64,000 nt of DNA, taken from Balneola sp. Its GTDB lineage: Bacteria; Bacteroidota; Rhodothermia; Balneolales; Balneolaceae. Below, piece after piece: positions 44,393 to 53,660 of the stretch. Position 1 is the first letter of the stretch. The number at the start of each line of letters is the position of its first letter. The translations under genes and the position numbers were made by a program. The notes under the pieces were generated by a model. It saw only the letters and a list, made by a program, of their open reading frames with translations, did not search any database and was not told the DNA's origin. Location of the stretch: NCBI GenBank assembly GCA_017640785.1, contig JAEPPZ010000007.1:1-64000 (forward strand), read 5' to 3'.

Positions 44393-45823
44393 ATGAAAAA
44401 GCTGCTACCAGTTAAAGCAACATTATTATTTTTTCTTTTATCTTCATCTTTATTTGCTCAGGATCTTAGGTGGGTGAGTAGTGCAGGATATGATAGTCTT
44501 GGATTTACAGGAACATTTAGCTCATTAAGCAAAATTATGGTCGTTAATGAGCGACTGTTTGTCACCATAAATAAAAGTTCCAATTTCGACCAATTTCTAT
44601 ACTCTGATGACAATGGAGTAAACTGGCAGGAAAGCGGACTCAGTCCGGCTATTTTTTTTCCGGTTGTATTAGCATCAGGGCAAAGTGACTCTATGTATGC
44701 ATATGGATTGACAACAAGTTTTGCTTTAGGAATTGCCAAAAGCACAGATTTGGGAGAAAACTGGGAAGCTATTCCAATACAAGCAGGTGTTTCTGGAAAC
44801 TTTGAGTTTTTTGTTCATAATTCAGGGGATTTATTAATGGCAGGCCGTAGTGCTGATATAATTCTATCAAAAGACGGTGGTGAAAACTGGGTTAAAAAGA
44901 ACAGTATCAACGAAAACGATCAAGTAGAAAACATTAGAAATTTATTTAGTTTCGGCGATTACTTTTTTGCACATGGAAGAAACTCTAATAGCACTAGTGA
45001 AAAAGGACTTTATAGAATGCACAAGGAAGACAGTACCTGGGTATTTTTGGGAGATACAACAAATGTGAAAGATGATAATAATTACTTTCATGACAATGAC
45101 ATTGTATACGATGAAGAAAACCAAAGAATGATTATGCTTTGGGAGAATCCGTTTCAATCAGGAGGAGATGATGACGATATCATGCTTGCCTATTCTGATA
45201 ATTTTGGAGAGAACTGGATATATAAAACTAAAGCAGATATTGGTGATCCAATTGAATCTGGTGAATATGAAGAACTGGCCATAAAAGGCGAAAAACTGAT
45301 GATCATTGTAAAGGATGGAGTACAAACAGGAGGAAACAGAGTTATAGCTGTTGATAAGGAACTTTCCGGTTCCGGGTATGTGAATACTACTGCGGATTTT
45401 GAAGGCACAGAAGATGAGAAAAGAATACGCTTACTAAAAGCGAATTCAACAGCCGCGTTTGGATATCGGGAATTGAGAGATCCATACCGTAAAATGTTAT
45501 TCACTTATCCGGAGCAAACCGGTTCAACGGTATCAAATGAAGAAGAAGGCGCAACGCCGGAACAATTCACATTAGAGCAAAATTACCCTAACCCATTCAA
45601 TCCAAGTACAAATATCAGTTTCAATTTACCTCAAGCTTCTGATGTGAGTTTGAAAGTGTATAATATGCTTGGGCAGGAAGTTGCAACTTTGGTAAATGAA
45701 AGGCTTGGAGCAGGAACGCAAACGGTGAACTTCGATGCAAGTGATCTTTCAAGTGGAATGTACATCTACAGAATACAAGCGGGCACTTTCAGCCAAACTA
45801 AAAAAATGATGCTGATCAAATAA
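44393..45823 (+). CDS. T9SS cargo protein with Asp-box (BNR-like) beta-propeller
   Basis: A 476-aa secreted protein. Signal peptide [22 protein letters not shown]; then at least four Asp-box motifs of the form S-x-D-x-G-x-x-W ([32 protein letters not shown]), which mark a sortilin- or sialidase-like propeller; the last ~85 residues are the type IX sorting domain ([15 protein letters not shown] to KMMLIK). Substrate or binding partner unknown. The sorting-domain DNA is nearly identical to that of the preceding gene, including a ~38-base exact run. Confidence 0.92.
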   Translation: MKKLLPVKATLLFFLLSSSLFAQDLRWVSSAGYDSLGFTGTFSSLSKIMVVNERLFVTINKSSNFDQFLYSDDNGVNWQESGLSPAIFFPVVLASGQSDSMYAYGLTTSFALGIAKSTDLGENWEAIPIQAGVSGNFEFFVHNSGDLLMAGRSADIILSKDGGENWVKKNSINENDQVENIRNLFSFGDYFFAHGRNSNSTSEKGLYRMHKEDSTWVFLGDTTNVKDDNNYFHDNDIVYDEENQRMIMLWENPFQSGGDDDDIMLAYSDNFGENWIYKTKADIGDPIESGEYEELAIKGEKLMIIVKDGVQTGGNRVIAVDKELSGSGYVNTTADFEGTEDEKRIRLLKANSTAAFGYRELRDPYRKMLFTYPEQTGSTVSNEEEGATPEQFTLEQNYPNPFNPSTNISFNLPQASDVSLKVYNMLGQEVATLVNERLGAGTQTVNFDASDLSSGMYIYRIQAGTFSQTKKMMLIK

Positions 45824-45850
45824 CAGTTTATAATTGAGGGATCAATGGTT

Positions 45851-45886
45851 AAAAAGGATCAGGTTAAGATATCTGATCCTTTTTTA
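45851..45886. terminator. Terminator between convergent genes
   Basis: Stem AAGGATCAG with CTGATCCTT, preceded by A residues and followed by T residues, so it may serve both strands; it touches the end of the minus-strand VOC gene. Confidence 0.85.
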
Positions 45887-46948
45887 TTTCATTCGATTAA
45901 ACTTTAGCCCTGAAATAACCCAGTTTGGGAGTTTTTTTTCCGGATCTCTTTTTGTCATATCTATAAACCACCCCAATTTTTTCATGATGGGGACTTTATG
46001 TGTTTCCACAAACTCAATAAGAGTTCCGTCCGGATCTTCAATGTAAGTAAAACGTCCGGCTGCCTCTCCCATATCAAAACTTTCAGCACTATCTACAGTA
46101 AATGGGAATCCCTTGGCTACACATTCTCTTTTTAAAGCATCCATGCCTTGCACATCAAAACAAAGATGTATAAATCCAATATCTCCCCAATATCTGTCTT
46201 CAAATATTTTTTTAGGATTTCGTCGCCCATCTTCACTTTGAATGAGTTCTATCTCAGTTGGACCAAACATTTTACTGAAGCCACCTTTTCTGGGTTGAGA
46301 ATGTCTGAGTAACACTCTTCGAAATTTAGTCTGCCCGGAAGGCAGCCCATTCATATCTTCAAAAATGTCCGTTTCATCGTAAACAACTTCATCATACCCA
46401 AGAATATCAGAATATAATGTTCTGGCTTTATCTATATCAGAAGAGCCAATGACAGCACCGGAAACACCTCCGGTAAGCCGACGTTCTTTCGTTTTAAACC
46501 AACTAAGACCTTTAACTACATTAAAAATGTTTCCATTAAGATCTTCAACAAAAAAATTAAGATCTCCCGAAGGATTTTCTTTTAATGGAGTAAGAACTTT
46601 CAACCCGGCTGCAGTAAACTGTTCATATGATTTGGCGACATCGTAAGATTTGATCTTACAGCAGTTTATACCAAGGTCACCCATTTGCAATTCAAAATCA
46701 GCGGCAACAGGTTCACGGCTTGTGTATTGCCAGATCTCAAACCCACCACCACCACGCATATTTAAGGTAAGGATCGCGGTTCTGTCATGAGGTTTTCCTC
46801 CGGTGTAAGGTAACATCAGGTCTGCAGTAGCAGAATCTTCAAATACTTTGATGTCCATACCAAAATAATTCTTATACCATTCGGTGGCTTCATGTACATC
46901 AGAATTTCCGATTCCAATTTGCTGAATTCCGGCGATTACTTTTTTCAT
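45884..46948 (-). CDS. VOC (glyoxalase/dioxygenase fold) family protein, two domains
   Basis: A 354-aa protein with two vicinal-oxygen-chelate domains. The first begins IQQIGIGNSDVHEATEWYKN with FFVEDLNGNIFNVVKG near residue 135; the second starts GGVSGAVIGSSDIDKARTLY and ends with YIEDPDGTLIEFVETHKVPI. The paired layout recalls extradiol dioxygenases and 4-hydroxyphenylpyruvate dioxygenase, but the metal ligands of those enzymes are not all in place, so substrate and reaction are unknown. It is followed by no operon partner; tlpA lies upstream on the same strand 27 bases away. Confidence 0.85.
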   Translation of the reverse strand: MKKVIAGIQQIGIGNSDVHEATEWYKNYFGMDIKVFEDSATADLMLPYTGGKPHDRTAILTLNMRGGGGFEIWQYTSREPVAADFELQMGDLGINCCKIKSYDVAKSYEQFTAAGLKVLTPLKENPSGDLNFFVEDLNGNIFNVVKGLSWFKTKERRLTGGVSGAVIGSSDIDKARTLYSDILGYDEVVYDETDIFEDMNGLPSGQTKFRRVLLRHSQPRKGGFSKMFGPTEIELIQSEDGRRNPKKIFEDRYWGDIGFIHLCFDVQGMDALKRECVAKGFPFTVDSAESFDMGEAAGRFTYIEDPDGTLIEFVETHKVPIMKKLGWFIDMTKRDPEKKLPNWVISGLKFNRMK

Positions 46949-46975
46949 AATAGTTTTAAAGGAGCTTTTATTTGA

Positions 46976-47575
46976 TTAGAAACTACGAAGAAATTCTTTG
47001 AACCCCGAAGTGTTATAGTCGGCCATGCCTCTTCTTTCAGTCACAATTTTACCATCGGGCGAAATCACATAAGTTGTTGGTACTACGGATGAACTATATG
47101 TACCGGGTTTTCTGCCATTCAGGAAGTAAACCGGAAAAGTATATTCTTTTCTTTCAAGGTAGCTTCGCGCTTTTTGATGATCTTCATCCAGTGATACCAT
47201 CACAAACTTAATATCATCACTTTCTACGGATTCGTAAAGAGCTTGAATATTGGGCATTTCAGCAATGCAAGGAGGGCACCATGTAGCCCAAAAATTCAGA
47301 AAGATAGTTTTGCCTTCAAACTCTTCTAATGTTGATTCGTTCCCATCCAAGGAAAGCAGAGGAAGGTTATAATTTGCAGCCCGGTACTGGTTTTCAGGAA
47401 GTTCTGTATCCGGAGTCATCAAGCCGCTCCATAACAGAACGCGTTGTAGGTTTCCGATAACAGGAACGTGTAATCCGGAAAAGTACAATATCCCGATGAC
47501 GCCCAGAATGCAGCCCCATTCAATAAGCTCTCGCTTAAATGATCGCTGTTTTTTTGATGATGTTTCGTTTTGCAT
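46976..47575 (-). CDS. TlpA-family thioredoxin-like protein, membrane anchored
   Basis: A 199-aa thiol-disulfide protein on the periplasmic side. One N-terminal membrane anchor (CILGVIGILYFSGLHVPVIG), then a thioredoxin fold with the redox motif WATWCPPCIAEMP near residue 95 and the cis-Pro segment SSVVPTTYVIS. Likely reduces disulfides for cytochrome maturation or keeps envelope proteins reduced. It precedes the VOC gene by 27 bases and follows the OmpA gene after a terminator. Confidence 0.93.
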   Translation of the reverse strand: MQNETSSKKQRSFKRELIEWGCILGVIGILYFSGLHVPVIGNLQRVLLWSGLMTPDTELPENQYRAANYNLPLLSLDGNESTLEEFEGKTIFLNFWATWCPPCIAEMPNIQALYESVESDDIKFVMVSLDEDHQKARSYLERKEYTFPVYFLNGRKPGTYSSSVVPTTYVISPDGKIVTERRGMADYNTSGFKEFLRSF

Positions 47576-47587
47576 AGTTTATAAAAT

Positions 47588-47624
47588 AAAAAAGCCCTGA
47601 ACAAAAGATTGATCAGGGCTTAAA
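47588..47624 (-). terminator. Terminator after ompA-family gene (minus strand)
   Basis: Stem AAGCCCTGA with TCAGGGCTT (12-base loop), followed on the minus strand by a T-run. It separates the OmpA gene from tlpA. Confidence 0.88.
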
Positions 47625-47639
47625 GGTAGAAATTAAATT

Positions 47640-49106
47640 CTACTTATAAGAAATGTTTAGCTCTACTCTGCGATTTTTTAAACGACCGTTGGCAGTATCA
47701 TTAGTAGTGATCGGTCTTGTTTCACCATAACCAACAGCTTTGATTCTGGAAGCGCTTATGCCACCGTTTACAAGATGTTGCTTTACGGCTTCAGCGCGTA
47801 ATCTGGAAAGCTCTAAATTATAGTCATTATTTCCGCGGTTGTCGGTATGGCCTTCAATACTCAATCTCAGATCATCATCTTCACTCATTATTTTAACAAG
47901 TTCATCAAGATCATCCAAAGAAGTTGGGTCAATATTTGCGGAATTTGTAGCAAACAATAGGTTTTGGAAGATAACATCAAGCTTTCGTTTTACTTCAGCG
48001 TTTACTTCCGGGCAGCCTTTATTCGGCTTAATTCCCTTTAAAGCCGGGCAATCATCTTCTTTATCAATGATGCCGTCGCCATCGCTGTCAGGGCATCCGC
48101 CAAATTTAGCAGTTCCGGCAAAAGCAGGGCAAAGATCTACTGAATTTTTAATACCATCACCGTCATCATCAGGGCAGCCATCAGTAGCTGATGTTCCTCT
48201 TACTTCAGGACAAAGGTCTTCTCCGTCAGGAATCTTGTCGCCATCTTTATCTGCACATCCTTGAAACTCGAGAGAACCTGCAATATTTGGGCAAGCATCT
48301 TCGAAGTCTACAATCGAATCTCCATCTGAATCTGCACAACCACGGTTTTCAGCCGCACCAGCTACATCAGGACAAAGATCTTGAGAATTAATAATGCCGT
48401 CACCATCATTGTCAGGACAGCCGTTGCTCGCAGCACTTCCCGGAATTTTGGGGCAAGCATCAACTTTATCTTTTACACCATCTTTGTCGCTGTCTTTAGG
48501 GGCCGAAAGACGGAATTTTAAGCCAATTGAATGGATCACAAAATCATCATGATCTTTAGAGTCTCTGTTAAACTCCCCATCAAGGCGATCTGTAAGGGTT
48601 CTGTTATAAGTTGATTTAAGCTCTAAAACCGCTCCTTCAGAAACCGGAACCTCAAATCCTGCTTGAATAGGGACTACCTGGTATAATTCATCGCTTATGG
48701 AATTATTCTTTCCAAAAAAATACGAAACACCATAACCGGCACCTATAAATGGCCGAACAAAGGCATCCTTTTTGAAAATTATATCATTAGCAAAGTTGAA
48801 ATCTATCATAAGATTATTGCTCAAAAATAATTTTCGAAATCCCGGGTCCATATTGTCTGTATCCAAAGAACCGTAATTGAACTCGTAATTTAGATCAAAG
48901 GTGTTATTCAAATAGCGATGTATCCCGAGCCCAACAGAAACGTCTTCATAGACTTCGGTTTTAAAAATTTCATTGGTAAAATCCCCGTCATATTGATGTG
49001 TTCCAATATTTAAGGAGATCCAGGTTTTACTGTCGCTGTTTTGACCATATACCCCAAATGAAGTGATTCCAATCATTAAGAGGAATAGTAGTATCGTTCG
49101 TTTCAT
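47640..49106 (-). CDS. OmpA family outer-membrane protein with TSP3 repeats
   Basis: A 488-aa envelope protein: signal peptide (MKRTILLFLLMIGITSFGVYG), an eight-strand barrel-like N-part (about residues 25-200), five to six thrombospondin type 3 calcium-binding repeats (DKDGVKDKVDACPKIPG, DGDGIINSQDLCPD, DGDSIVDFEDACPN, DGDKIPDGEDLCPE, DGDGIKNSVDLCPA, DGDGIIDKEDDCPA) and a C-terminal OmpA-like peptidoglycan-binding domain (IEGHTDNRGNNDYNLELSRL, RAEAVKQHLVNGG). It ties the outer membrane to the cell wall. The terminator follows. Confidence 0.95.
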   Translation of the reverse strand: MKRTILLFLLMIGITSFGVYGQNSDSKTWISLNIGTHQYDGDFTNEIFKTEVYEDVSVGLGIHRYLNNTFDLNYEFNYGSLDTDNMDPGFRKLFLSNNLMIDFNFANDIIFKKDAFVRPFIGAGYGVSYFFGKNNSISDELYQVVPIQAGFEVPVSEGAVLELKSTYNRTLTDRLDGEFNRDSKDHDDFVIHSIGLKFRLSAPKDSDKDGVKDKVDACPKIPGSAASNGCPDNDGDGIINSQDLCPDVAGAAENRGCADSDGDSIVDFEDACPNIAGSLEFQGCADKDGDKIPDGEDLCPEVRGTSATDGCPDDDGDGIKNSVDLCPAFAGTAKFGGCPDSDGDGIIDKEDDCPALKGIKPNKGCPEVNAEVKRKLDVIFQNLLFATNSANIDPTSLDDLDELVKIMSEDDDLRLSIEGHTDNRGNNDYNLELSRLRAEAVKQHLVNGGISASRIKAVGYGETRPITTNDTANGRLKNRRVELNISYK

Positions 49107-49203
49107 ATTGTAATCCGCTTGTTAATTTTCTTGGATTACACTAAAGGTAGGTGTTAAAGTTCCGAAATTACCGTTTAGATTTTTTAATTAAAGACTTCTA
49201 AAG

Positions 49204-49872
49204 TTAAATAAAAGAGGATATTTCACTCAGACTTTTCTTCTTGATATCAGGAACTTTAACGTCGTCAGCGGGATAGCCAACAACTAATAACAAAAATGGT
49301 TTTTCATTTTCAGGCCTGCTCATTACTTCATTCAGAAAACCCATAGGACTTGGAGTATGAGTAAGTGTAGCTAATCCTGCATTATGCAGTGCAGTGATCA
49401 GCATTCCGGTTGCGATACCAACAGACTCTTTCACGTAATAATTTTTCTCTTTGTTTCCTTCTTCATCTAAAGCATAACTCTCTGAGAAAATTCCTATCAA
49501 GTAGGGAGCCTCTTCCAAAAAGGGTTTGTGTTCATCAGTGTCAAATTGCTCCAGGTCATCCAGCCAGTCTTGAGGTGCGCGCCTGTGGTAAAACTCGTGT
49601 TCTTCATCTTCAGCTGCATCACGGAGTTGCTTCTTTATATCTGCTGATTCAACTACAGCAAAGTGCCAGGGTTGTTTGTTTGCGCCGTTGGGAGCTGTTC
49701 CCGCTGCAAGAATGCAGTTTTCGATAATTTCTCTTGGAACACTTCTGGAAGAAAAGTCCCGAACCGTTCTTCTTCTCTTTAGATCTTCATAAAAACTTAT
49801 AGCCCTTTCTTTCATTTCTTCAACGGGATATTCTTTATAATCTTTATGAGGCAAAAACTGGTACTTATTCAT
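49204..49872 (-). CDS. Nitroreductase family protein
   Basis: A 222-aa FMN-dependent oxidoreductase. The FMN-binding start [18 protein letters not shown] and [21 protein letters not shown] are typical; the C-terminal [10 protein letters not shown] closes the fold. Members reduce nitro compounds, quinones or flavins with NAD(P)H; the substrate is not clear. It is monocistronic. Confidence 0.92.
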   Translation of the reverse strand: MNKYQFLPHKDYKEYPVEEMKERAISFYEDLKRRRTVRDFSSRSVPREIIENCILAAGTAPNGANKQPWHFAVVESADIKKQLRDAAEDEEHEFYHRRAPQDWLDDLEQFDTDEHKPFLEEAPYLIGIFSESYALDEEGNKEKNYYVKESVGIATGMLITALHNAGLATLTHTPSPMGFLNEVMSRPENEKPFLLLVVGYPADDVKVPDIKKKSLSEISSFI

Positions 49873-49974
49873 TGTGTCTTATCGGAATTTTAAGATTTAA
49901 TTGATGGTACGGATTATAGATGACAGAGAAAGTAAAGTTTTAATAACAGAAGTAAGCTTGACTTGATCTGAAGT

Positions 49975-52113
49975 TTAATTAGCGGTAATTCTTGAATAAA
50001 CGAAATTTCTCCATTCTTTCAACTCGGTTAGTCGTTCAGAATATCTTGCTCTGAGAGGGAGCTTGTCGATTGAGCTTATCATTAGATCAGCATCACCAAT
50101 AGATTGATTTGGTACAAGCCAAAGAATCATTTCTTCATAAATATCAAACCAGTCGGCGTTTAAAGGCTCTTTAGACATAAAAAAGGTAGCAGTCGGCAGA
50201 TAGGAATCTATAATTCCAAGCTCTATTGCTTTAGCCGTTGTCATCATTTTAACAGGAGTGTTTAGCGTGTCGAGATCGCTAGCCAAAGGTATCTTATTTT
50301 TATATCGCGCTGTCAAAAAAGCACTCCAATTCAAAGAGTCAGCTCTGAGTTCGTAAGAGTACTTAAAATTGCGAGCATCGGAAGAGTCAAGCCGAGGCTT
50401 TAATTCCATTAGCTTGTTGTTAGCTGAAGAGATGTCACCATTAAGAAACAGCGCATCTGCATTTAAGATCTGCAAACTCAGAAGAGTGTCAGAAGAATCA
50501 AATGCATACAAAGCAGTGGCATAATTTCTGTGCAAAAGTTGTTCCCTGAGCCAGTCTCTTTTTATAAGTTTATTATCGGGATTGAGCTCGTAAAGCTGTT
50601 CAATAGCTTTTAAAGCTTTGGCAGAATCTTGATTTGAAACATGGAAATTATATTCGTCCCATAACTGCTGTTCTTCAGTAAATGCGTGAGGACAATGTTT
50701 TTGAAATAAAGATCTTCTACTGAAAATGAATTCTGAAATCTGTTTATCAACTGAGTCAATTTCTACGGTATTTAAATGCTGATGCCAGCCATCAACCAGT
50801 TCTTCAAAGGATACAGGATAAGAGCTTTCAAAATTATTGGCGGGATACGCCTTTTTAAAATACTCAACAGGATAATTGTTCAGTAGAAATTGCACAAAAG
50901 AACCCGCGGTGGTATAGCTGATGGAAGAAGCAGAACTATAGAAACCTGAATTGGAAAGAGCGTTTTTCATTTGTTCTGGAGAAGGATATGGGGATTCAGC
51001 AGAAATTATCTGGTCTAAAGTTGACTCGGGTGAAGCGTCTTTTGCTATGGCTTCAGCAATTCCTTCTATCATGCCGATGCTCCAACTTCCATTAAAAAGG
51101 GAATTCCCAAACTGTTTAGATATAACATGAACCAGTTCGTGTTTCAGAACTCCATCAAGATGTTGTTTGGCAATGTGAAGCTGATCCTGAGCTAACCAAA
51201 TTGGTACATAACTGGTGAACTTTGCACCAACCAGTTTTTTCTTCTGCCAGGAATTTGCATAAATATAACTCTCTATTTTTCTGCCTTCAGGCCAATCTAT
51301 TTCCAGAACGTCGATGATCTGTTGAAAATGAAATTCATGACGAAGAGCCCAATATTCCATTTCCTGATCAGTGAAGTTGTTTTCATCAAAGTAAAGATCA
51401 AAGTGTGTCGTTTGATAATGAGCGGAAAGTTCTTCTTTGAGGGTTTCGCGCGGAGTAATAATTCCCATCTCGTCCAGATTCAGATAGCTGAATAACAGAC
51501 ATCCCAAAGCTAAAAAAGTGACGATCTTATTTTGAGTGGTTTCTGACCAGTTAGGAAGGATCCACAGCAGGATGATCCATAGAATTGTGATCCATCGAAA
51601 GAAAAGCAGACTTTCGCTAACCTGAAGAGCTTCATCATAAATAGGACCCGGCCAAGTACCCCACACATGATTGAAAAAATAGACTTGAGGAAGAGTGAAA
51701 AACTCGATCATCCAAACACCGAGACTGCAAAGTAAAAGTATCAGAAAAGAAAAAACCGCCGGTATCGGAGCGTTCATTATTCTGCATAACCGACCTATGG
51801 ACGCTCCAAAAAACACACTTGGTGCCGGAAGTAAAACCCAAAATGCAAATCCGTCAAAAGTTAAACAGCCGGTAATGAGCGAAGAAATAAACAAAGGAAC
51901 GGCAATGATGTAAATATAGCCCATTATGCCTATGGCTAAACGAAATGAAAGTCCTTCGTCTTTAGTTTTTGCCAGAATAATTGCGGACAGAAAGGAACCA
52001 ATAATGGAGGCAAGAAAAGCAGATTCAAAATGGAGATCTCTTAACAGTGGGAATAAAAGTAAAAGCGCGCCCAGAGCAAGAGGAAGAAGTATTTTGAGAT
52101 AACGCCGTTTCAC
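49975..52113 (-). CDS. Multi-pass membrane protein with HExxH metallopeptidase-like domain
   Basis: A 712-aa protein. About the first 215 residues form seven or so membrane helices (for example ILLPLALGALLLLFPLL, FWVLLPAPSVFFGASIG). The remainder is extracytoplasmic: GVLKHELVHVISKQFGN gives an HExxH zinc motif at about residue 323, and MIEGIAEAIAKD supplies a candidate third ligand Glu, as in the peptidase MA-like group. A TPR-like helical tail follows (EQLYELNPDNKLIKRDW, QILNADALFLNGDISSANNK). The substrate is unknown. It is followed upstream by DoxX on the same strand (3-base gap). Confidence 0.75.
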   Translation of the reverse strand: MKRRYLKILLPLALGALLLLFPLLRDLHFESAFLASIIGSFLSAIILAKTKDEGLSFRLAIGIMGYIYIIAVPLFISSLITGCLTFDGFAFWVLLPAPSVFFGASIGRLCRIMNAPIPAVFSFLILLLCSLGVWMIEFFTLPQVYFFNHVWGTWPGPIYDEALQVSESLLFFRWITILWIILLWILPNWSETTQNKIVTFLALGCLLFSYLNLDEMGIITPRETLKEELSAHYQTTHFDLYFDENNFTDQEMEYWALRHEFHFQQIIDVLEIDWPEGRKIESYIYANSWQKKKLVGAKFTSYVPIWLAQDQLHIAKQHLDGVLKHELVHVISKQFGNSLFNGSWSIGMIEGIAEAIAKDASPESTLDQIISAESPYPSPEQMKNALSNSGFYSSASSISYTTAGSFVQFLLNNYPVEYFKKAYPANNFESSYPVSFEELVDGWHQHLNTVEIDSVDKQISEFIFSRRSLFQKHCPHAFTEEQQLWDEYNFHVSNQDSAKALKAIEQLYELNPDNKLIKRDWLREQLLHRNYATALYAFDSSDTLLSLQILNADALFLNGDISSANNKLMELKPRLDSSDARNFKYSYELRADSLNWSAFLTARYKNKIPLASDLDTLNTPVKMMTTAKAIELGIIDSYLPTATFFMSKEPLNADWFDIYEEMILWLVPNQSIGDADLMISSIDKLPLRARYSERLTELKEWRNFVYSRITAN

Positions 52114-52116
52114 AAC

Positions 52117-52425
52117 CTAACCAATTTTGAGTTCAGCTGACCAATACACCCAATAAATGAGAACAAACTGTAATGGGAGACGAAGCAAAGTGAAACAAGT
52201 ATATAAAGTCCAGCCCTGCTTTTGATAAGCTTTTAAGAACATATCAATATTTGCCGGAAAAACGGCGACGAGTAACAGGATCAACCCCCAAGCCGCATAT
52301 GTTTTCGTAAAAGGAATCAAAACCCCAATTCCTCCTAATACTTCGGCAACCCCACTCCAAAACACCATTGCTTTGTGGTTTGGTATGTAATCAGGCATAA
52401 TTCTTAAAAAGAATCCCGGATTCAC
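52117..52425 (-). CDS. DoxX-like membrane protein, start uncertain
   Basis: DoxX family: MPDYIPNHKAMVFWSGVAEV, GGIGVLIPFTKTYAAWGLIL and LLVAVFPANIDMFLKAY. The first usable start in frame is GTG at 52425, giving 102 aa, but the frame is open upstream to about 52507 and encodes the missing first helix (HTIIIGILFIGIGIYHF) of the family with no ATG, GTG or TTG. An ATG in another frame at 52515-52513 may be the original start, so a small frameshift or a non-standard start is likely. Role of DoxX proteins in redox or thiosulfate metabolism is not settled. Confidence 0.75.
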   Translation of the reverse strand: MNPGFFLRIMPDYIPNHKAMVFWSGVAEVLGGIGVLIPFTKTYAAWGLILLLVAVFPANIDMFLKAYQKQGWTLYTCFTLLRLPLQFVLIYWVYWSAELKIG

Positions 52426-52642
52426 AAAATGGTAAATACCAATGCCGATGAATAGAATACCAATTATTATAGTATGGGAAGATGGAGAAATAGTAGTCGG
52501 GTTTGTTAATATTGTGGATGATACTCATTCAAAAGCATCATCGCTGTAACTTTTTTCTAAATCACGAGTCTAACAGCTGCGGTATTGAAACATCAATGAA
52601 TGATAACCGTACGGAGTTCAGAACAAAAATCGGAGTTTGAAA

Positions 52643-53593
52643 ATGGACAGAGCAAAAAGATTTAAATTACAAGTTGCAGTATCGATGGTGTTCACATTTG
52701 TGATCATGCTTACTGCGGTTAAGATGGGTTGGGCACAATCATCAGATGATGCATACAAAATTGAACGTTTTGCAGTAAATGATGGCGTTAAGATCAATGT
52801 AGAAACTTCCGGCGGAAGTATTGATGTGATCGGCAAAGATACAGACGAAGTAACCGTTGAAATGTATGTGCGCAAAAGAAACAGGTATGTGCAGGCTAAT
52901 GACGAAGATCTGAAAGGATGGGAAATTGAGATATCAGAGCGAAATAATACCGTAACAGCACATGCCAAAAGAGAGAATTCAAGAAACTGGAACTGGAACA
53001 GAAACACTCCTTCAATTTCATTTGTGGTTTATGCACCGGTTAGATCTACGAGTGATGTAAGAACCTCGGGTGGAAGCATTGAGTTAATAAATTTAGAAGG
53101 AAGCCAAACAGGAAGGACCAGCGGCGGCTCCATTGTTGCAGAGGATATTCGCGGAGAAGTGAATATCAGAACATCCGGAGGCTCTATAACTCTTAGTGAG
53201 ATCGTAGGAACAACGGAAGCCAGAACCAGCGGCGGAAGAATACGAGCTGAAAATGTTGATGGTAACCTTGACGTAAAAACATCAGGTGGAAGTATTTCAT
53301 TAGAAGGAATCTCAGGAAGTGTTGATGCAAGCACCAGCGGTGGATCAATAAATGCGGAAGTAACAAATCCGAATGATTTTATTAACCTGAGAACCAGCGG
53401 TGGAAGCATTACCGTAACCGTTCCTGAAGAAAAAGGTTATGATCTGGACTTAGACGGGAACAGAGTACGTGCTGAATTGAAGAATTTTACAGGAGAATAT
53501 GAAAGAGACGAAGTAAAAGGATCTGTAAACGGAGGAGGAATTAGAATTAAAGCTAAAACTTCCGGAGGTTCTATTCGTCTTAATTACAAATAA
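52643..53593 (+). CDS. DUF4097 family beta-repeat protein, exported
   Basis: A 316-aa exported protein: signal peptide of MDRAKRFKLQVAVSMVFTFV type ending in WAQ, then a strand-rich body with nine units carrying TSGGSI (once TSGGRI) at spacings of about 15-25 residues, the mark of DUF4097 parallel beta structures. The family often appears near anti-sigma factors and putative adhesins, with unknown role. ATG at 52643 is preferred to a TTG 6 bases before it. It is monocistronic with a terminator behind. Confidence 0.88.
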   Translation: MDRAKRFKLQVAVSMVFTFVIMLTAVKMGWAQSSDDAYKIERFAVNDGVKINVETSGGSIDVIGKDTDEVTVEMYVRKRNRYVQANDEDLKGWEIEISERNNTVTAHAKRENSRNWNWNRNTPSISFVVYAPVRSTSDVRTSGGSIELINLEGSQTGRTSGGSIVAEDIRGEVNIRTSGGSITLSEIVGTTEARTSGGRIRAENVDGNLDVKTSGGSISLEGISGSVDASTSGGSINAEVTNPNDFINLRTSGGSITVTVPEEKGYDLDLDGNRVRAELKNFTGEYERDEVKGSVNGGGIRIKAKTSGGSIRLNYK

Positions 53594-53625
53594 AGCTTTT
53601 TTCATATCATACTATTGTTAGTTAT

Positions 53626-53658
53626 AAAAGGTGAGGGTGGATAGTCCTCACCTTTTTT
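53626..53658 (+). terminator. Terminator after DUF4097 gene
   Basis: Stem AAAGGTGAGG with CCTCACCTTT and a 9-base loop, followed by T residues; it stands against the end of the convergent amidohydrolase gene. Confidence 0.9.
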
Positions 53659-53660
53659 AT

